Positions 34,249 to 42,535 of a stretch of 64,000 nt of DNA are shown in pieces (the first letter of the stretch is position 1; every line of letters begins with the position of its first letter). The stretch is from RUG14871 sp045539425 (GTDB lineage Bacteria > Bacillota_I > Bacilli_A > Erysipelotrichales > Erysipelotrichaceae). The translations under genes and the position numbers were made by a program. The notes below the pieces were generated by a model, which saw only the letters and a program-made list of their open reading frames with translations, had not been told where the DNA came from and did not search any database. The stretch covers positions 62,001-126,000 of the forward strand of contig JAZQFH010000031.1 in the NCBI GenBank assembly GCA_045539425.1, read 5' to 3'.

Positions 34249-35277
34249 ATGCTAACAGTCGCATACATCGGATTCGGTGTCAGTGTAAGAGAATACCACA
34301 TCCCTTACGTTGAAAACCGGGATGACATCAAAGTGAAATACGTCTACCGCAGAAGCGAGGACATCGCTGATTTTGCGGCCTATGAACCGTTTTATCCGGA
34401 AATCATTTTTACCACAAGACTCGAAGATATCCTGGAAGATGAGGAAGTCAACCTGGTCGTTGTGAATACCCCGGACCGCTTCCATGTTCCTTATACAATG
34501 CAGGCATTAAAAGCCGGCAAGAACGTTCTCTGCGAGAAGCCGTTTGCGCCGACAAGCGATGAGGCGAAAGAAGTCTTTGCCTATGCGAAAGAGAAAGGCC
34601 TGCTTTGCACGGTCAACCAGAACCGCCGCTATGATGCCGATTTCCTGGCTTTAAAGGAAGTGCTGAAGAGCGGAAAGCTGGGAGAGATCGTGCGTCTGGA
34701 ATCCCATTACGATTACTATAAGCCAAACGGATGGTATGACCATCTCGGCACACTTTACAATCTCGGCGTCCATACGACGGATCAGATGATCTCACTGTTT
34801 GGAACGCCGGACCGTATACATCTCGACGTTTGGAGCATTGCCCATCCGAAAGCAGGGGATGACTACTATGACCTGGATCTCTACTACGGCAGAAACAAAG
34901 TCACGGTGTCGACCAGCATGAACGTTCTGATCGACTATCCGCGCTTTACGGTCCACGGGACCCGCGGTTCTCTGACGTTCCCGCCGGCACTGCATAATTC
35001 CGCCAAGAAGAAAGTCGTCGGCCGCCATCAGGTTTCCTTTGCGGATGCACCGGAAGAGAGATGGGGAACCCTTGTCTACATGAATGAGCAGAACGAAAAA
35101 GTCACGGAAAAGGTGAAAGTCGGCTGTGCTCACTATGAGAAAGTCTATGAGAACATCATCGATGTTCTGAATCAGAAAGCAGAGAAGGCCATCCGTGATG
35201 AAGAAGTCGTGACGGTACTGACGCTTCTGGAAGAAGCAACCTTAGAGGCAAGAAAGAGCTGGGAACGCGATGAATAG
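34249..35277 (+). CDS. Gfo/Idh/MocA-family oxidoreductase
   Basis: 342 aa. N-terminal NAD(P)-binding Rossmann fold (TVAYIGFGVSVREYHIPYV), the family motif CEKPFAPTSDEAKE near residue 100, and the C-terminal alpha/beta dimer domain with the conserved LYNLGVHTTDQM (~170) carrying the catalytic-type His. Substrates are typically sugars or inositols; not readable here. Overlaps the downstream thioesterase by 8 nt. Confidence 0.9.
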   Translation: MLTVAYIGFGVSVREYHIPYVENRDDIKVKYVYRRSEDIADFAAYEPFYPEIIFTTRLEDILEDEEVNLVVVNTPDRFHVPYTMQALKAGKNVLCEKPFAPTSDEAKEVFAYAKEKGLLCTVNQNRRYDADFLALKEVLKSGKLGEIVRLESHYDYYKPNGWYDHLGTLYNLGVHTTDQMISLFGTPDRIHLDVWSIAHPKAGDDYYDLDLYYGRNKVTVSTSMNVLIDYPRFTVHGTRGSLTFPPALHNSAKKKVVGRHQVSFADAPEERWGTLVYMNEQNEKVTEKVKVGCAHYEKVYENIIDVLNQKAEKAIRDEEVVTVLTLLEEATLEARKSWERDE

Positions 35278-35995
35278 CATGATGACGCTAACGCGCCAGG
35301 TTCTGATCAGTGAATGCGATGCCAAAGCCATGATGAGCTATCCGGCAGTGGCGTCGGCATTTATGGATCTGGCAGGAGTGCATGCGGAAAAGCTCGGAAT
35401 CGGCAGCAGCTACTGTTACAAAAATCAGCGCTTCTGGCTGACGGTAAGAAGCAGGATCCGCTTTGAGCGCCGTCCGCGGCTCGGAGAGCTTGTGGAACTT
35501 GGCACCTGGGCGGAAGAGAGTACGGGAATCCGCTGCAACCGGGATTATGAGATCACTAATAAGGGGAAGTGCCTTATCGAAGGGCGGACGGAATGGTCCA
35601 TGATGGATTTAAGAAGTCACAGCCTTCTGGATATGAAAGAAGTCTATCCGAAGGATGTCATTTTTGAGCGCGGTGCACTCTTCTCTGACGGATATCATGA
35701 CTTCGCGGAAGTCTACCCGGAGGAAGTGAAAGCCGTCTATCAGGTGAACTCCACGGATATCGATTTCGGAAACCACATGAACAATGCCGCCTACGTGCGC
35801 ATGATCTTCTCTTTGTACACTACAGAAGAGCTGAAAGAGATGGATCTTTCTGAAATGGAGATGCTGTATCTTTCCTCCTGTTATGAAGGGGAGACGCTGA
35901 AGATCTATGCTTTGAAGAAAGAGAAGGAAACGCTGTATTCCGTGAAAAAGGAAAACGGAAAAACGGCATTCTGCATCCGGCTCTTAGAGCAATAG
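35270..35995 (+). CDS. Acyl-ACP thioesterase (FatA/FatB type)
   Basis: 241 aa, double hot-dog fold (PF01643). It hydrolyses acyl-ACP to free fatty acid. The first half contains MSYPAVASAFMDLAGVHAEKLG and the second the catalytic-type segment VNSTDIDFGNHMNNAAYVRM with Asn and His. In an anaerobe it may set fatty acid chain length or release. Tightly coupled to the Gfo/Idh gene, whose reaction has no obvious link to lipids. Confidence 0.85.
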   Translation: MNSMMTLTRQVLISECDAKAMMSYPAVASAFMDLAGVHAEKLGIGSSYCYKNQRFWLTVRSRIRFERRPRLGELVELGTWAEESTGIRCNRDYEITNKGKCLIEGRTEWSMMDLRSHSLLDMKEVYPKDVIFERGALFSDGYHDFAEVYPEEVKAVYQVNSTDIDFGNHMNNAAYVRMIFSLYTTEELKEMDLSEMEMLYLSSCYEGETLKIYALKKEKETLYSVKKENGKTAFCIRLLEQ

Positions 35996-36033
35996 TTCAA
36001 TCCCGCTGAAATCTCACAAATTTTTGAATGAAA

Positions 36034-36078
36034 AATCATCCTCCTTTCGCTATGATTAAAGTAGAAAAGGAGGATTTT
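36034..36078 (+). promoter_or_regulatory. Inverted repeat that can mask the fucO ribosome-binding site
   Basis: AAATC(ATC)CTCCTTT (36034-36047) is complementary to AAAGGAGGATTT (36066-36077) apart from a 3-nt bulge, so the Shine-Dalgarno would be paired if both arms are transcribed. A possible -10 TATGAT (36051-36056) lies in the loop, so this may instead be an operator. Confidence 0.35.
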
Positions 36079-36087
36079 ATCATACTT

Positions 36088-37239
36088 ATGGCAAATCGTT
36101 TTGTATTAAATGAAACAAGTTATCATGGTGCGGGAGCTATCCAGCAGATCGTACCGGAATTTCAGCGCCGCGGCTTCCATAAAGCCTTTGTGGCAAGTGA
36201 CCCGGATCTGGTGAAATTCGGTGTTACGGCAAAAGTGACGGACTTACTGGAGGAAGCAAAAATCCCGTATGTTCTTTACAGCAATATTCAGCCGAACCCG
36301 ACCATTGAAAACGTTCAGGCAGGGGTAAAGGCATTTGCGGAAGCAAAGGCTGATGTGATCATCGCCATCGGCGGGGGTTCTTCCATGGATACGTCCAAAG
36401 CCATCGGCATCATCAATACCAACCCGGAATTCGCGGATGTCCGCTCTCTGGAAGGCGTTGCACCGACGAAGCATCCGTGCACTCCGATCTTTGCGGTTCC
36501 GACAACTGCCGGTACGGCTGCGGAAGTCACGATCAACTACGTTATCACGGATGTGGAAAACAAGAGAAAATTCGTCTGCGTTGACGTCAATGATATTCCG
36601 GTCGTCGCTTTTGTGGATCCGGAAATGATGAATTCCATGCCGAAAGGCCTCACCGCCGCAACAGGAATGGATGCTCTGACACATGCAATCGAAGGATATA
36701 TCACTGCCGGTGCCTGGGAACTCTCTGATATGTTCCATATCAAGGCAATCCAGATGATCGCAAAGAACCTCAGAGCTGCGGTCAATAATGAACCGGAAGG
36801 CAGAGAAGCGATGGCGCTGGCCCAGTATATCGCCGGCATGGGATTCTCCAACGTCGGACTTGGTGTTGACCATTCCATGGCACACACGCTTTCCGCCTAT
36901 TACAATATGCCGCACGGCAAAGCCTGCGCAACACTCTTACCGACAGTCATGGCCTTCAATGCTCCATGCACGGGAGAAAAATACCGTGATATCGCTGCCG
37001 CATTCGGCGTCAAAGACGCATATACGCTGCCGTTAGAGGAAGCACGCGAAAAAGCCGTCGCTGCTGTTAAGAAGCTCGGCGAGGATGTCGGAATCGAGAT
37101 GTCGCTGAAGAATGTCGTACCGCTCAGTGATGTTGATCAGCTGAGTGCCGATGCACTGCGCGATGCCTGCACACCGGGCAATCCGCGTCCGGTCACGGTG
37201 GAAGACATCAAGGAAATGTATCTTTCCTTAATGAAATAG
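36088..37239 (+). CDS. fucO: Iron-containing alcohol dehydrogenase, lactaldehyde reductase (FucO) type
   Basis: 383 aa from ATG 36088, the same length as Escherichia coli FucO and similar to it along the whole chain (MANRFVLNETSYHGAGAI; ADVRSLEGVAPTKHP; TTAGTAAEVTINYVITD; DALTHAIEGYITAGAW; VDHSMAHTLSAYY). The metal ligands Asp and His of DALTHAIE and the His residues of DHSMAH and MPHGKA are intact. It would reduce lactaldehyde to propanediol, or a related aldehyde. The AAAAGGAGG site is 14 nt from the start, unusually far, and lies in an inverted repeat. Confidence 0.88.
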   Translation: MANRFVLNETSYHGAGAIQQIVPEFQRRGFHKAFVASDPDLVKFGVTAKVTDLLEEAKIPYVLYSNIQPNPTIENVQAGVKAFAEAKADVIIAIGGGSSMDTSKAIGIINTNPEFADVRSLEGVAPTKHPCTPIFAVPTTAGTAAEVTINYVITDVENKRKFVCVDVNDIPVVAFVDPEMMNSMPKGLTAATGMDALTHAIEGYITAGAWELSDMFHIKAIQMIAKNLRAAVNNEPEGREAMALAQYIAGMGFSNVGLGVDHSMAHTLSAYYNMPHGKACATLLPTVMAFNAPCTGEKYRDIAAAFGVKDAYTLPLEEAREKAVAAVKKLGEDVGIEMSLKNVVPLSDVDQLSADALRDACTPGNPRPVTVEDIKEMYLSLMK

Positions 37240-37262
37240 AACTCCATCCATTGAATCAAACA

Positions 37263-37292
37263 GGAGAGGATCCGCCGGATTCTCTCTTTTGT
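37263..37292 (+). terminator. Terminator of fucO
   Basis: AGAGGATCC, loop GCC, GGATTCTCT, then CTTTTGTTTT; one G-T pair in the stem. Confidence 0.7.
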
Positions 37293-37335
37293 TTTCAAGG
37301 AGGGATTGTTACAATAGAGGGGAAAGAAGGAAACA

Positions 37336-38262
37336 ATGGAAGGAATCACGTTTTATTATGACTGGGAAATCCGGCTGATCCTGCTTCTGCAGTCGCATTT
37401 GAATACCTTTACGCTCTTATTGGCGGAAGCGGCTTCCGTATTGGGACAGGAAGCGTTCGGAATCTTTGTGCTGGGCTTTCTGTACTGGTCGTATGACAAG
37501 GAACTTGCCAAGAAGATCGGTACCGCAATTCTGATTACGGCATGTCTGAATCCTCTCATTAAAAACGTATTTCTGCGCCGGCGTCCGTATTTTGATACCA
37601 GAGAGATCAAGTGCCTTTTACCGCTGGATGAGAGTGCGGATCTTTACGATATGGCTGCCCAGGGATACTCTTTCCCGAGCGGGCACTCGATGAATTCCGC
37701 CGCTTTGTTCGGTTCACTGCGCCTTTACTTTAACTCACCGCTTTTCAGCACACTGGCAATCCTTCTTCCGCTTGTTGTGGGGCTCTCCCGCGTCGTGCTC
37801 GGCGTGCACTATCCGACCGATGTGCTTGTGGGGCTTATGATCGGCTATCTGACTGCGGTTATCGCCAGCGCAATGCAGAAAAGATTCACCCAGAATCAGG
37901 TCCGCCTGTTTCTGATCCTTGCCGTACTGCCCGGCCTTTTTTACTGCCGCACAAAGGACTACTTTACGGCACTCGGAGCATTGCTTGGCGGATTTGGGGG
38001 CGTGTGGTTTGAGGAGAAGGCGGTTCACTTTCAAAACACGAAAGATCCGTTGCGTGCAGTACTCAGGGTGCTTGGCGGCTTTGTGATCTTCTACGGGGGA
38101 AATGTTCTTTTGAAACGCCCGTTTTCCGAAGCTTTTCTGCAGGCGGAAACCATGCCATCCTTTCTGGTGCGTACGCTGAGATATACGATTCTGCTGTTTC
38201 TTCTTCTGGGTGTCTATCCGCTTGTCTTTGCGTACCTGAATAAAAAGGAGATTAAAAAATGA
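37336..38262 (+). CDS. PAP2-family membrane phosphatase
   Basis: 308 aa with about eight membrane helices. The three PAP2 motifs are KNVFLRRRP (K-x6-R-P), YSFPSGHSM (P-S-G-H) and SRVVLGVHYPTDV (S-R-x5-H-x3-D). Such enzymes dephosphorylate undecaprenyl pyrophosphate, phosphatidic acid or related lipids at the outer membrane face. The C-terminal ~110 residues add extra helices beyond the core domain. Overlaps the ATPase gene by 4 nt. Confidence 0.9.
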   Translation: MEGITFYYDWEIRLILLLQSHLNTFTLLLAEAASVLGQEAFGIFVLGFLYWSYDKELAKKIGTAILITACLNPLIKNVFLRRRPYFDTREIKCLLPLDESADLYDMAAQGYSFPSGHSMNSAALFGSLRLYFNSPLFSTLAILLPLVVGLSRVVLGVHYPTDVLVGLMIGYLTAVIASAMQKRFTQNQVRLFLILAVLPGLFYCRTKDYFTALGALLGGFGGVWFEEKAVHFQNTKDPLRAVLRVLGGFVIFYGGNVLLKRPFSEAFLQAETMPSFLVRTLRYTILLFLLLGVYPLVFAYLNKKEIKK

Positions 38263-38984
38263 GTCTTTTTATCCGCGGGATCCGGATCGATTCTGACAGC
38301 ATTCCGGATGAGAATTACGTAAAATCCATTGAATCACTCAGGGAACTCAGAGAACTGGAGTTCCATGCTCCGGTGACTTTTTTCGTCGGGGAAAACGGAA
38401 GCGGCAAGAGTACGCTTCTCGAGGCGATTGCGGTTGCCTACGGGTTCAATGCCGAAGGCGGAACCAAGAACTACCATTTCTCCACCTATGATTCCCACTC
38501 GGATCTTCACGATTACGTGCAGCTGATCCGCTCTGCGAAGCGTCCGGAATACGGGTATTTTCTGCGGGCGGAAAGCTTCTATAACGTGGCAACCATGGAA
38601 GAGGAGTATTCGCGCACCATGCCGCAGACCGCGCAGCACTATCATGAAAAATCCCACGGGGAAGGCTTTTTGCAGGCGTTTCACTACAATATCCGCAAGA
38701 AGGGCATGTATCTGATCGATGAGCCGGAAGCAGCCCTCAGCATTCAGCGGCAGCTGACGTTTCTGATTGATCTTGACAGTGCGGTAAAAGAGGGGAGCCA
38801 GTTCCTCATCGTAACCCATTCCCCGATTCTGCTATCCCTGCCGGGAGCGGCGATTTACAGCTTTGATGACGGCAAGATCCATGAGATCTCCTACGAAGAG
38901 ACGGAGAGCTACAAAATCACGGAACTCTTCATCAATCACCGTCAGAACATGCTGAAGAAGCTGCTGAACAATGATTCCGAATAG
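38259..38984 (+). CDS. AAA ATPase of the ABC-type fold (YbjD/AAA_23-like)
   Basis: 241 aa, soluble. Walker A FFVGENGSGKSTLLEA (~residues 39-54), Walker B YLIDEPEAALS (~153-163) and a switch His in IVTHSPILLSL (~188). This small single-domain type is common in bacteria near varied genes and has no settled role; it is not a transporter component because no permease is nearby. Co-transcribed with the PAP2 gene. Confidence 0.85.
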   Translation: MSLFIRGIRIDSDSIPDENYVKSIESLRELRELEFHAPVTFFVGENGSGKSTLLEAIAVAYGFNAEGGTKNYHFSTYDSHSDLHDYVQLIRSAKRPEYGYFLRAESFYNVATMEEEYSRTMPQTAQHYHEKSHGEGFLQAFHYNIRKKGMYLIDEPEAALSIQRQLTFLIDLDSAVKEGSQFLIVTHSPILLSLPGAAIYSFDDGKIHEISYEETESYKITELFINHRQNMLKKLLNNDSE

Positions 38985-39004
38985 CGCGCAATGCGCTTTT
39001 TTTT
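38983..39004 (+). terminator. Terminator after the ATPase gene
   Basis: AGCGC, loop GCAAT, GCGCTTTTTTTT; short stem, strong T run. Confidence 0.7.
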
Positions 39005-39045
39005 GTGCTGATATGATAAAATATGTATGTTGGGAGGTGAAGAAG

Positions 39046-40374
39046 ATGAACTCAAACGGTTTCTTTTCCGCAAGTTTTACCGAACCGCTGGCTGCCCGTT
39101 TAAGACCGGACACGCTGGATGAGATCGTCGGACAGAAACACTTGATCGGGGAAGGGAAGATTCTCAGAAGAATGATTGAGAGTGACAAGATTCCTTCCAT
39201 GATTTTCTGGGGTCCTCCGGGAGTCGGCAAGACAACACTTGCCAACGTGATCGCAAAACAGACCAGAGCGAACTTCATTAACTTTTCCGCCGTGACCAGC
39301 GGAATCAAGGAAATCAAGGAAGTCATGAAGCAGGCGGATGACGAAACGCTGTTCGGCGGAAAAACCATTGTGTTCGTTGATGAAATTCACCGCTTCAACA
39401 AGGCACAGCAGGATGCCTTTCTGCCGTTTGTCGAAAAGGGCAGCATCATTCTGATCGGTGCCACCACGGAAAATCCGTCCTTTGAAGTCAACGGAGCGCT
39501 TTTATCCCGCTGCAAGGTGTTTGTCTTAAAACAGCTATCCGCGGAGGATATGGTGGAGCTCTTGAAGCGTGCCATTCATGACCCGCGCGGCTTTGCGAAT
39601 GAGAATATCGAGATCAGCGATGAGGAACTCTATTTCATCGCCAATTTCTCCAACGGGGATGCCCGTACGGCACTCTCCACCTTGGAAATGGCTGTTTTAA
39701 ACGGAGAGATGCAGGAGGATAAAATCATCATCAACTCCGAAATCATCGAACAGGTTACCTCCAAGAAGTCGCTTCTTTACGATAAAAAAGGGGAGGAACA
39801 CTACAACATCATCTCCGCGCTTCATAAATCGATGCGCAACAGTGACGCTGATGCCTCCATCTACTGGCTGGCCAGAATGCTGGAAGCCGGGGAGGATCCT
39901 CTCTATGTGGCCAGACGGGTCGTCCGCTTCGCATCGGAAGATGTCGGCCTGGCAGATCCGCGGGCATTGGAGATTGCCCTGGCGGCATATAACGCCTGCC
40001 ATTATCTCGGCATGCCGGAGTGTTCCGTCCACTTAACGCAGGCGGTTGTCTACATGGCCCTTGCCCCGAAATCCAATGCGCTCTATGTCGCTTACGACAA
40101 GGCAAAGGAGGACGCACTCAAGATGCTGGATGAGCCGGTACCTCTCAATATCCGCAACGCCGTCACAAAGCTGATGAAAGAGGCGGGATATGGGGAAGGA
40201 TACGTCTATGCGCACGACACAAAGGATAAACTCAGCAGTATGCAGTGTCTGCCGGATTCCCTGAAAGATAGACAGTATTACAATCCGACCACACAGGGAC
40301 TGGAGACGCGCTTTAAAGACCGCTATGAACAGATCAAAGAGTGGAAGAAAAAACACGCAGGAGAAAAACAATGA
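39046..40374 (+). CDS. rarA: Replication-associated recombination protein RarA (MgsA)
   Basis: 442 aa from ATG 39046 after GGGAGGTGAAG; the longer upstream frame crosses the preceding terminator. AAA+ clamp-loader relative acting at stalled forks. LAARLRPDTLDEIVGQKHL, Walker A GPPGVGKTTL, Walker B VFVDEIHRFNKAQQDAFLP, sensor 1 GATTENPSFEVN and the C-terminal tetramerisation domain (ending YNPTTQGLETRFKDR) are intact. It overlaps the next gene by 4 nt. Confidence 0.95.
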   Translation: MNSNGFFSASFTEPLAARLRPDTLDEIVGQKHLIGEGKILRRMIESDKIPSMIFWGPPGVGKTTLANVIAKQTRANFINFSAVTSGIKEIKEVMKQADDETLFGGKTIVFVDEIHRFNKAQQDAFLPFVEKGSIILIGATTENPSFEVNGALLSRCKVFVLKQLSAEDMVELLKRAIHDPRGFANENIEISDEELYFIANFSNGDARTALSTLEMAVLNGEMQEDKIIINSEIIEQVTSKKSLLYDKKGEEHYNIISALHKSMRNSDADASIYWLARMLEAGEDPLYVARRVVRFASEDVGLADPRALEIALAAYNACHYLGMPECSVHLTQAVVYMALAPKSNALYVAYDKAKEDALKMLDEPVPLNIRNAVTKLMKEAGYGEGYVYAHDTKDKLSSMQCLPDSLKDRQYYNPTTQGLETRFKDRYEQIKEWKKKHAGEKQ

Positions 40375-40685
40375 AACGTCTGGAAGAAATGGATGATCAT
40401 GAACTCTTGATGGAACTGGTGAATGAGAAGCGGAGAAATGACCGCCTCCGCTATCTGAATTATGCGCTGATTGCGCTTTTGCTGATTGCCGTCGGTCTTC
40501 TTCTCTATCGCATTGTTCCGCGGTTTATGGAGATGTATCAGGGCTATCAGAACCTCGTGCAGCGCTTTGATGCGATGGAAGAGAGCGCCAGCGAGTTCAT
40601 CCGCAATTTCAATGCCTCGGGATATGAAAAGATACAGGAAACGGTTGATAAGATTGCGGAATTTTTGAAAAAAATCGGATTTTAA
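40371..40685 (+). CDS. Small single-pass membrane protein, unknown
   Basis: 104 aa from ATG 40371 (overlapping the rarA stop by 4 nt). Residues ~1-30 are charged (EEMDDHELLMELVNEKRRND), ~31-52 form one membrane helix (ALIALLLIAVGLLLYRIV), and the rest is amphipathic helix. Not recognised. Co-transcribed with rarA and the monooxygenase-like gene. Confidence 0.75.
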   Translation: MKRLEEMDDHELLMELVNEKRRNDRLRYLNYALIALLLIAVGLLLYRIVPRFMEMYQGYQNLVQRFDAMEESASEFIRNFNASGYEKIQETVDKIAEFLKKIGF

Positions 40686-40694
40686 GGAGTAGTT

Positions 40695-41027
40695 ATGAGC
40701 AGTATTACGGTAAATCTGCGCTATACCGGGAAAAACGGGGATGCGCTGAAATTCGCACGTGAAATGATGGAGAGCGGAATTGTCGAAGAGATCCGGAAGG
40801 AAGACGGCAATCTGCGCTACGATTATTATCAGGATCTGTCCGATCCGGAAACGGTCTTATTGATTGACAGCTGGAGAGACCAGGAAGCCATCGATGCCCA
40901 TCATGCATCCGGCATCATGGGGAAGATTGCGGCACTCAGAGAGAAATATGATCTTCACATGAGTGTGGAGCGCTACAGGGAGGATGATGAGATTCCCGAA
41001 AGAGACAGGGCGTTTATCCGGCAGTAG
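40695..41027 (+). CDS. ABM-domain protein (antibiotic biosynthesis monooxygenase-like)
   Basis: 110 aa. Ferredoxin-like dimeric alpha/beta-barrel fold (PF03992): AREMMESGIVEEIRKEDGNL, YYQDLSDPETVLLIDSWRD and AIDAHHASGIMGKI. Such small proteins include YgiN-like quinol monooxygenases and heme or stress-related enzymes; the exact activity cannot be told. GGAG ribosome-binding site 5 nt upstream. Confidence 0.85.
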   Translation: MSSITVNLRYTGKNGDALKFAREMMESGIVEEIRKEDGNLRYDYYQDLSDPETVLLIDSWRDQEAIDAHHASGIMGKIAALREKYDLHMSVERYREDDEIPERDRAFIRQ

Positions 41028-41076
41028 AAATAAAAAACATTATAAGGTGACGTTATAATCATAATAAAATATTTTA

Positions 41077-41105
41077 TTGAAATAAAAATTCATTATATTT
41101 ATAAT
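41077..41105 (+). promoter_or_regulatory. Promoter of the riboswitch/PiT operon
   Basis: TTGAAA (41077-41082), 17-nt spacer, TATAAT (41100-41105). Transcription should begin near 41112, exactly at the start of the aptamer. Confidence 0.8.
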
Positions 41106-41107
41106 GT

Positions 41108-41265
41108 AGGCAGATGAGGGAGTAACAGACGTAAATACGTAGTACGGTCGTCAGTACGGCAATAAAGCCCGGCTTACTTGAAATTGTGAGACTCATACAT
41201 TGGTGTTGCCATGTCTGTCTCTGAAATAAATAACAACAGATATGGCGGGAGTCATATCTGTTTTG
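41108..41265 (+). promoter_or_regulatory. yybP-ykoY (manganese) riboswitch with terminator/antiterminator
   Basis: Conserved elements appear in order: GGGAGTA (41118-41124), GTCGTCA (41147-41153), CCCGGCTT (41168-41175) and GAGAC (41188-41192), with closing helix ATGAG/CTCAT. The expression platform is readable: terminator ACAGATATGGC, loop GGGA, GTCATATCTGT and a T-rich tail (41236-41265); antiterminator arm GCCATGTCTGT (41208-41218) pairs with ACAGATATGGC over 11 bp with one G-U. Known members of this class sense Mn2+ and control manganese export and related genes. Here it precedes a small membrane protein, PiT and DUF47. Confidence 0.85.
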
Positions 41266-41285
41266 TTTTGAGAGGAGCGATCACT

Positions 41286-41483
41286 TTGGAACAACTGGTT
41301 TTATTCTTTGAGCCTCTTGTAGAAGAAATCACATCTTTCTTTTTGGGAATCGGTCTTGCACTGACTTTTGTGAAGCAAAAAGAAAAGGACAATCCCTGGG
41401 TATTGAATATCTGGAGTTACCGTATATACCTGATTGCGTTTTTCTTAGTCATTCTGGCAGTTTGTAAGGGGGTAAATAAGTGA
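41286..41483 (+). CDS. Small two-helix membrane protein upstream of PiT
   Basis: 65 aa from TTG 41286, placed 8 nt after GAGAGGAG. The upstream in-frame ATG at 41211 lies inside the antiterminator/terminator and is rejected. LFFEPLVEEITSFFLGIGLA and IYLIAFFLVILAVCKGV form two likely membrane helices. Not recognised. The stop overlaps the GTG of the PiT gene by 4 nt, so it is probably a partner of the transporter. Confidence 0.65.
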   Translation: MEQLVLFFEPLVEEITSFFLGIGLALTFVKQKEKDNPWVLNIWSYRIYLIAFFLVILAVCKGVNK

Positions 41484-42526
41484 GTTTAATTGAGTACTTA
41501 AGGAGCCTTGTCCAATATCCGGCTCTGCTGTTGACATCGGTATTAACCTTGGCAGTTATCTTTGTCAACGGATGGACAGATGCGCCGAATGCCATAGCGA
41601 CATGCGTTTCCACAAGAGCCATGCCGCCAAAGAAGGCAATCTATATGGCTGCCATCTGCAACTTTTTGGGACTGGCATTTATGACAATGATCAATGTCGC
41701 CGTAGCGGAGACCATCACGCATATGGTGGACTTCGGATCCAATACGCAGGAGGCACTGATCGCATTATGTGCCGCGATGGTTGCCATTGTTTTATGGGCA
41801 TCCTTAGCCAGCGTGTTCGGCATTCCGACTTCGGAAAGCCACGCTCTGATTGCGGGTCTGAGCGGTGCCGCCATTGCCATGCACAACTCGCTTGAAGGTA
41901 TCTCGAAAGCAGAATGGCTGAAAGTGCTCTTCGGTTTATTCTTCTCGACAATCCTCGGATTTGTTCTGGGACTGCTTGTCACAAAGGCGCTTGAATTCCT
42001 GTTCCGTAACGCCAACCGTCAGAAAGCGAATGCGTTCTTCAAAAAGGCGGAGATCTTCGGCGGTGCTTCCATGGCATTTGTGCATGGAGCTCAGGACGGA
42101 CAGAAATTCCTCGGTGTATTCCTCTTAGGCGTCGCCTTAATCAAGGGCAGTACCGGTGGAGAGCAGACGGTGATTCCGCTCTGGCTGATGTTATTATGCG
42201 CTCTGGTGATGGGCATCGGAACTTCCATCGGGGGAATGAAAATCATCCGTTCCGTCGGAATGGATATGGTAAGACTGGATTATTATCAGGGCTTTGCGGC
42301 GGATATCGTATCTTCCTTCTGCATCCTGCTTTCCACACTGTTTGGTCTGCCGGTATCGACAACACATGTTAAGACCAGTGCCATCATGGGAACGGGAGCC
42401 GCGAAAGGAATGAAACGGGTCAACTGGTCCGTCGTCAAAGATATGGTGGGAACCTGGATTCTGACTTTCCCGCTTTGTACCCTGGTTGGATATGTAATTA
42501 CGAAATGCTTTATTTGGATATTTTAG
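41480..42526 (+). CDS. pit: PiT-family inorganic phosphate transporter
   Basis: 348 aa with about ten membrane helices and two inverted signature repeats: NGWTDAPNAIATCVSTR near the N-terminus and FVHGAQDGQKFLGVF (~residue 197), plus VSTTHVKTSAIMGTGAAKG near the C-terminus. PiT proteins move metal-phosphate complexes with protons or sodium. The second signature has Q-D where most members have N-D, so this is a divergent branch. Start GTG overlaps the small membrane protein. Paired with a DUF47/PhoU-like partner and controlled by a manganese-type riboswitch. Confidence 0.9.
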   Translation: MSLIEYLRSLVQYPALLLTSVLTLAVIFVNGWTDAPNAIATCVSTRAMPPKKAIYMAAICNFLGLAFMTMINVAVAETITHMVDFGSNTQEALIALCAAMVAIVLWASLASVFGIPTSESHALIAGLSGAAIAMHNSLEGISKAEWLKVLFGLFFSTILGFVLGLLVTKALEFLFRNANRQKANAFFKKAEIFGGASMAFVHGAQDGQKFLGVFLLGVALIKGSTGGEQTVIPLWLMLLCALVMGIGTSIGGMKIIRSVGMDMVRLDYYQGFAADIVSSFCILLSTLFGLPVSTTHVKTSAIMGTGAAKGMKRVNWSVVKDMVGTWILTFPLCTLVGYVITKCFIWIF

Positions 42527-42535
42527 GAGGACAGC

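Noticed and set aside
36244..36915. 223-aa minus-strand open frame inside fucO
   Set aside because: Fully inside a gene that matches FucO along its length; composition is that of a complementary-strand shadow.
41211..41285. Upstream extension of the small membrane protein from ATG 41211
   Set aside because: These codons lie in the antiterminator and terminator of the riboswitch and have no ribosome-binding site.
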